This document shows, in pieces, positions 7,414 through 8,515 of a stretch of DNA of 8,515 nt (within the stretch, counting starts at the first letter, position 1; every line of letters starts with the position of its first letter). A program made the position numbers and the translations under genes. The DNA comes from an uncultured Clostridia bacterium (GTDB lineage: Bacteria; Bacillota; Clostridia; TANB77; CAG-508). The stretch is from positions 1 through 8,515 of the forward strand of contig CALXVO010000052.1 in NCBI GenBank assembly GCA_944392065.1. Reading direction: 5' to 3'. The notes beneath the pieces were generated by a model that saw nothing but the letters and a program-made list of their open reading frames with translations, made no database searches and was not told the origin of the DNA.

Positions 7414-7532
7414 TAAGAAAAGAATTGTTGCTTTGGCTAGGCGAACGAGCAAAAAAATCGGAGGCGTACTGAATATACGTCGAAGATTTTTGAAGTAAGA
7501 TTCAACAACGCCAAAGTGCAATTATTTTCTTA
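7414..7532. repeat. 119-base non-coding inverted-repeat element between frr and uppS
   Basis: The outer arms (7414-7437 and 7510-7532) are imperfect reverse complements: TAAGAAAA, AATTG and CTTTGGC are shared in order. Inside is a second imperfect stem: an A7-TCGG...GCGTA side (about 7451-7469) faces TACGTCGAAGATTTTTG (7476-7492). On the minus strand the inner stem ends in a T7 run, so it could act as a weak or conditional terminator between frr and uppS. The element ends one base from the frr stop codon. It shares an exact ATTTTTGAAGTA word (7486-7497) with the larger element before polC (reverse strand, 4777-4788), suggesting a related repeat family. It fills most of the 166-base gap; no gene is seen there. 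Confidence 0.55.
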
Positions 7533-7533
7533 A

Positions 7534-8082
7534 TTAAATACTCATTACTTCTTTCTCTTTTTTCTCCAATATACTATCAATCTCATCCACATATTTATCT
7601 GTTAATTTTTGTATTTTATCTTCTGCCATTTTTAGCTCATCTTCAGAAATTTCAGAATTTTTTTGCATAGCCTTTGCTTCATCTAAAGCATCTCTTCTAA
7701 TACTTCTAATAGCAACTTTTGCTTCTTCTGCCATTTTTCTAATATCTTTTACGATTTCTTTTCTTCTTTCTTCATTTAATTCAGGAAATGCTAGTCTTAT
7801 TACTTTTCCATCATTATTTGGATTAATTCCTATATCTGATTTTAATATTTCTTTCTCAATTTCTTTTAATATGCTTGCATCCCATGGTTGAATAACAATA
7901 AGTCTAGCCTCTGGCACAGAAATTCCAGCCACTTGATTAATTGGTGTTGGTGTTCCATAATAATCAATACTTATTTTGTTTAGGATAGCAGGATTTGCTC
8001 TTCCTGCTCTTATCTCTGATAGATTCTCCTCATATACACTAATTGATTTCATCATTTTTTCTTCAAATTTACTATAATCCAT
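7534..8082 (-). CDS. frr: Ribosome recycling factor
   Basis: Works with EF-G after termination to split the ribosome and free the mRNA and tRNA. The RRF motifs are intact: IRAGRANP (24-31 in the 182-residue form), YYGTPTP followed by Q-A-I-V-EAR, PWDxS, SDIGINPNNDG, then ELNEERRKEIVK and IRSIRRDA in the long helical arm. A start at ATG 8080-8082 gives 182 residues beginning MDYSKFEEKM. A GTG at 8095-8097 would add five residues, but it is 18 bases from the SD and buried in a hairpin stem, so I prefer the ATG. Classic neighbour of pyrH, 73 bases downstream of its stop. An inverted-repeat element begins immediately after the frr stop. Function is certain; the exact start is not. Confidence 0.96.
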   Translation of the reverse strand: MDYSKFEEKMMKSISVYEENLSEIRAGRANPAILNKISIDYYGTPTPINQVAGISVPEARLIVIQPWDASILKEIEKEILKSDIGINPNNDGKVIRLAFPELNEERRKEIVKDIRKMAEEAKVAIRSIRRDALDEAKAMQKNSEISEDELKMAEDKIQKLTDKYVDEIDSILEKKEKEVMSI

Positions 8083-8093
8083 AATTTTTATTT

Positions 8094-8120
8094 GCACAAG
8101 CTAATCACTTGTGCTCTCCT
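8094..8120 (-). promoter_or_regulatory. SD plus perfect hairpin upstream of frr
   Basis: AGGAG (8116-8120, within GGAAAGGAGA) is followed at once by GCACAAG-TGATTAG-CTTGTGC (8094-8114), a perfect 7-bp stem with a 7-base loop. In linear RNA the site is 33 bases from the ATG at 8080-8082, too far for normal initiation. With the 21-base hairpin folded out, the gap falls to about 12 bases. The stem also hides the alternative GTG at 8095-8097. The hairpin may therefore set or regulate frr translation. The sequence is certain; the role is inferred. Confidence 0.55.
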
Positions 8121-8123
8121 TTC

Positions 8124-8148
8124 CTTCTAATCTCTAACTTCTAATCTC
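8124..8148. repeat. Two direct copies of an 11-base purine-rich repeat between pyrH and frr
   Basis: On the minus strand GAGATTAGAAG occurs twice (8138-8148 and 8124-8134), separated by three bases, a 14-base period. It directly precedes the frr SD region. Possibly slippage-derived simple sequence; no role is assigned. Confidence 0.55.
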
Positions 8149-8155
8149 CCACATC

Positions 8156-8515
8156 TCATTTAATTATCGTTCCTACTTTTTCGCCTTTTACTATTTTAAC
8201 AATATTATCTGGTTTATCAATTCCAAACACAATCAAGTGAATATTGTTATCTCTGCAAAGTGAAATTGCTGTAGAATCCATTACTTTTAAATTATCACTA
8301 AGTATATCTAAATATGAGATTTCGTCATATTTTTTTGCGTTTTTATCTATCTTTGGGTCTGCGGAATATACACCATCAATAGTTTTTCCAACCAAAATTA
8401 CTTCTGCATCAATCTCGGCTGCTCTTAAAGCTGCTGCTGTATCTGTTGTAAAATATGGATTTCCTGTTCCACATCCAAAAATTACTACTCTGCCTTTTTC
8501 TAGATGTCTTACTGC
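8156..8515 (-). CDS. pyrH: UMP kinase, C-terminal half (cut by window edge)
   Basis: Phosphorylates UMP to UDP for RNA, DNA and wall-precursor synthesis; the bacterial enzyme is a hexamer of the amino-acid-kinase fold. The frame stays open to the right edge, giving 119 of about 235-240 residues. Visible are the GTGNPYFTTDTAAALRAAEI nucleotide-binding segment, then DGVYSADP, the MDSTAISLC helix and the closing GTIIK. The residues before GTGNP are IFGC where many homologues have small residues; this is conservative. A methionine at 8395 is internal, not the start. It ends in TGA. Its position upstream of frr matches the common rpsB-tsf-pyrH-frr order. The N-terminal half and its promoter lie outside the window. 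Confidence 0.96.
   Translation of the reverse strand, partial: AVRHLEKGRVVIFGCGTGNPYFTTDTAAALRAAEIDAEVILVGKTIDGVYSADPKIDKNAKKYDEISYLDILSDNLKVMDSTAISLCRDNNIHLIVFGIDKPDNIVKIVKGEKVGTIIK

Noticed and set aside
7500..7530. Promoter for uppS within the frr-uppS element (TTGCAC...TTACTT)
   Set aside because: The spacing is acceptable, but the -10 match is poor and no better hexamer pair is present.
8156..8395. Separate 79-residue gene starting at the methionine at 8395
   Set aside because: The frame stays open to the window edge and the upstream part encodes the GTGNP nucleotide-binding segment of UMP kinase. The methionine is internal.

Overview
The window reads as a low-GC Gram-positive genome, most likely a Clostridia-type Bacillota. 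The reasons are a PolC-type replicative polymerase, purine-rich Shine-Dalgarno (SD) sites with ATG, GTG and TTG starts, AT-rich intergenic DNA, and the pyrH-frr-uppS-cdsA-rseP-polC gene order typical of that group. TGA is used as a stop (end of pyrH), so a Mollicutes code is unlikely. The genus cannot be named from the sequence alone.

All six genes lie on the minus strand, so transcription runs from high to low coordinates. From the right edge: the C-terminal half of pyrH (UMP kinase, cut by the window edge), frr (ribosome recycling factor), uppS (undecaprenyl diphosphate synthase), cdsA (CDP-diglyceride synthase), rseP (site-2 type intramembrane protease), an intrinsic terminator, a 523-base non-coding gap, and polC (DNA polymerase III alpha, PolC type) with its own strong promoter. 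pyrH to rseP probably form one operon started outside the window. polC is a separate unit. Every plus-strand reading frame appears to be a shadow of a minus-strand gene.

Functionally the block joins nucleotide supply (PyrH), translation recycling (Frr), the lipid carrier for wall synthesis (UppS), phospholipid precursor synthesis (CdsA), membrane proteolysis (RseP) and chromosome replication (PolC). Two isoprenoid (MEP pathway) genes that often sit in this block in clostridia are missing: dxr between cdsA and rseP, and ispG between rseP and polC. The first slot now holds an SD-like GGAGG with no gene and a perfect 26-base palindrome. The second holds a 272-base element with long imperfect inverted repeats.

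Most interesting points: RseP is a compact 244-residue form with intact active-site motifs but no room for a PDZ domain; two non-coding inverted-repeat elements (rseP-polC gap and frr-uppS gap) share short sequence words; and a perfect hairpin sits between the SD and the likely start codon of frr. I see no CRISPR array, tRNA, rRNA, transposase or defence gene, and no clear new multi-gene system. The core genes are ordinary housekeeping genes.
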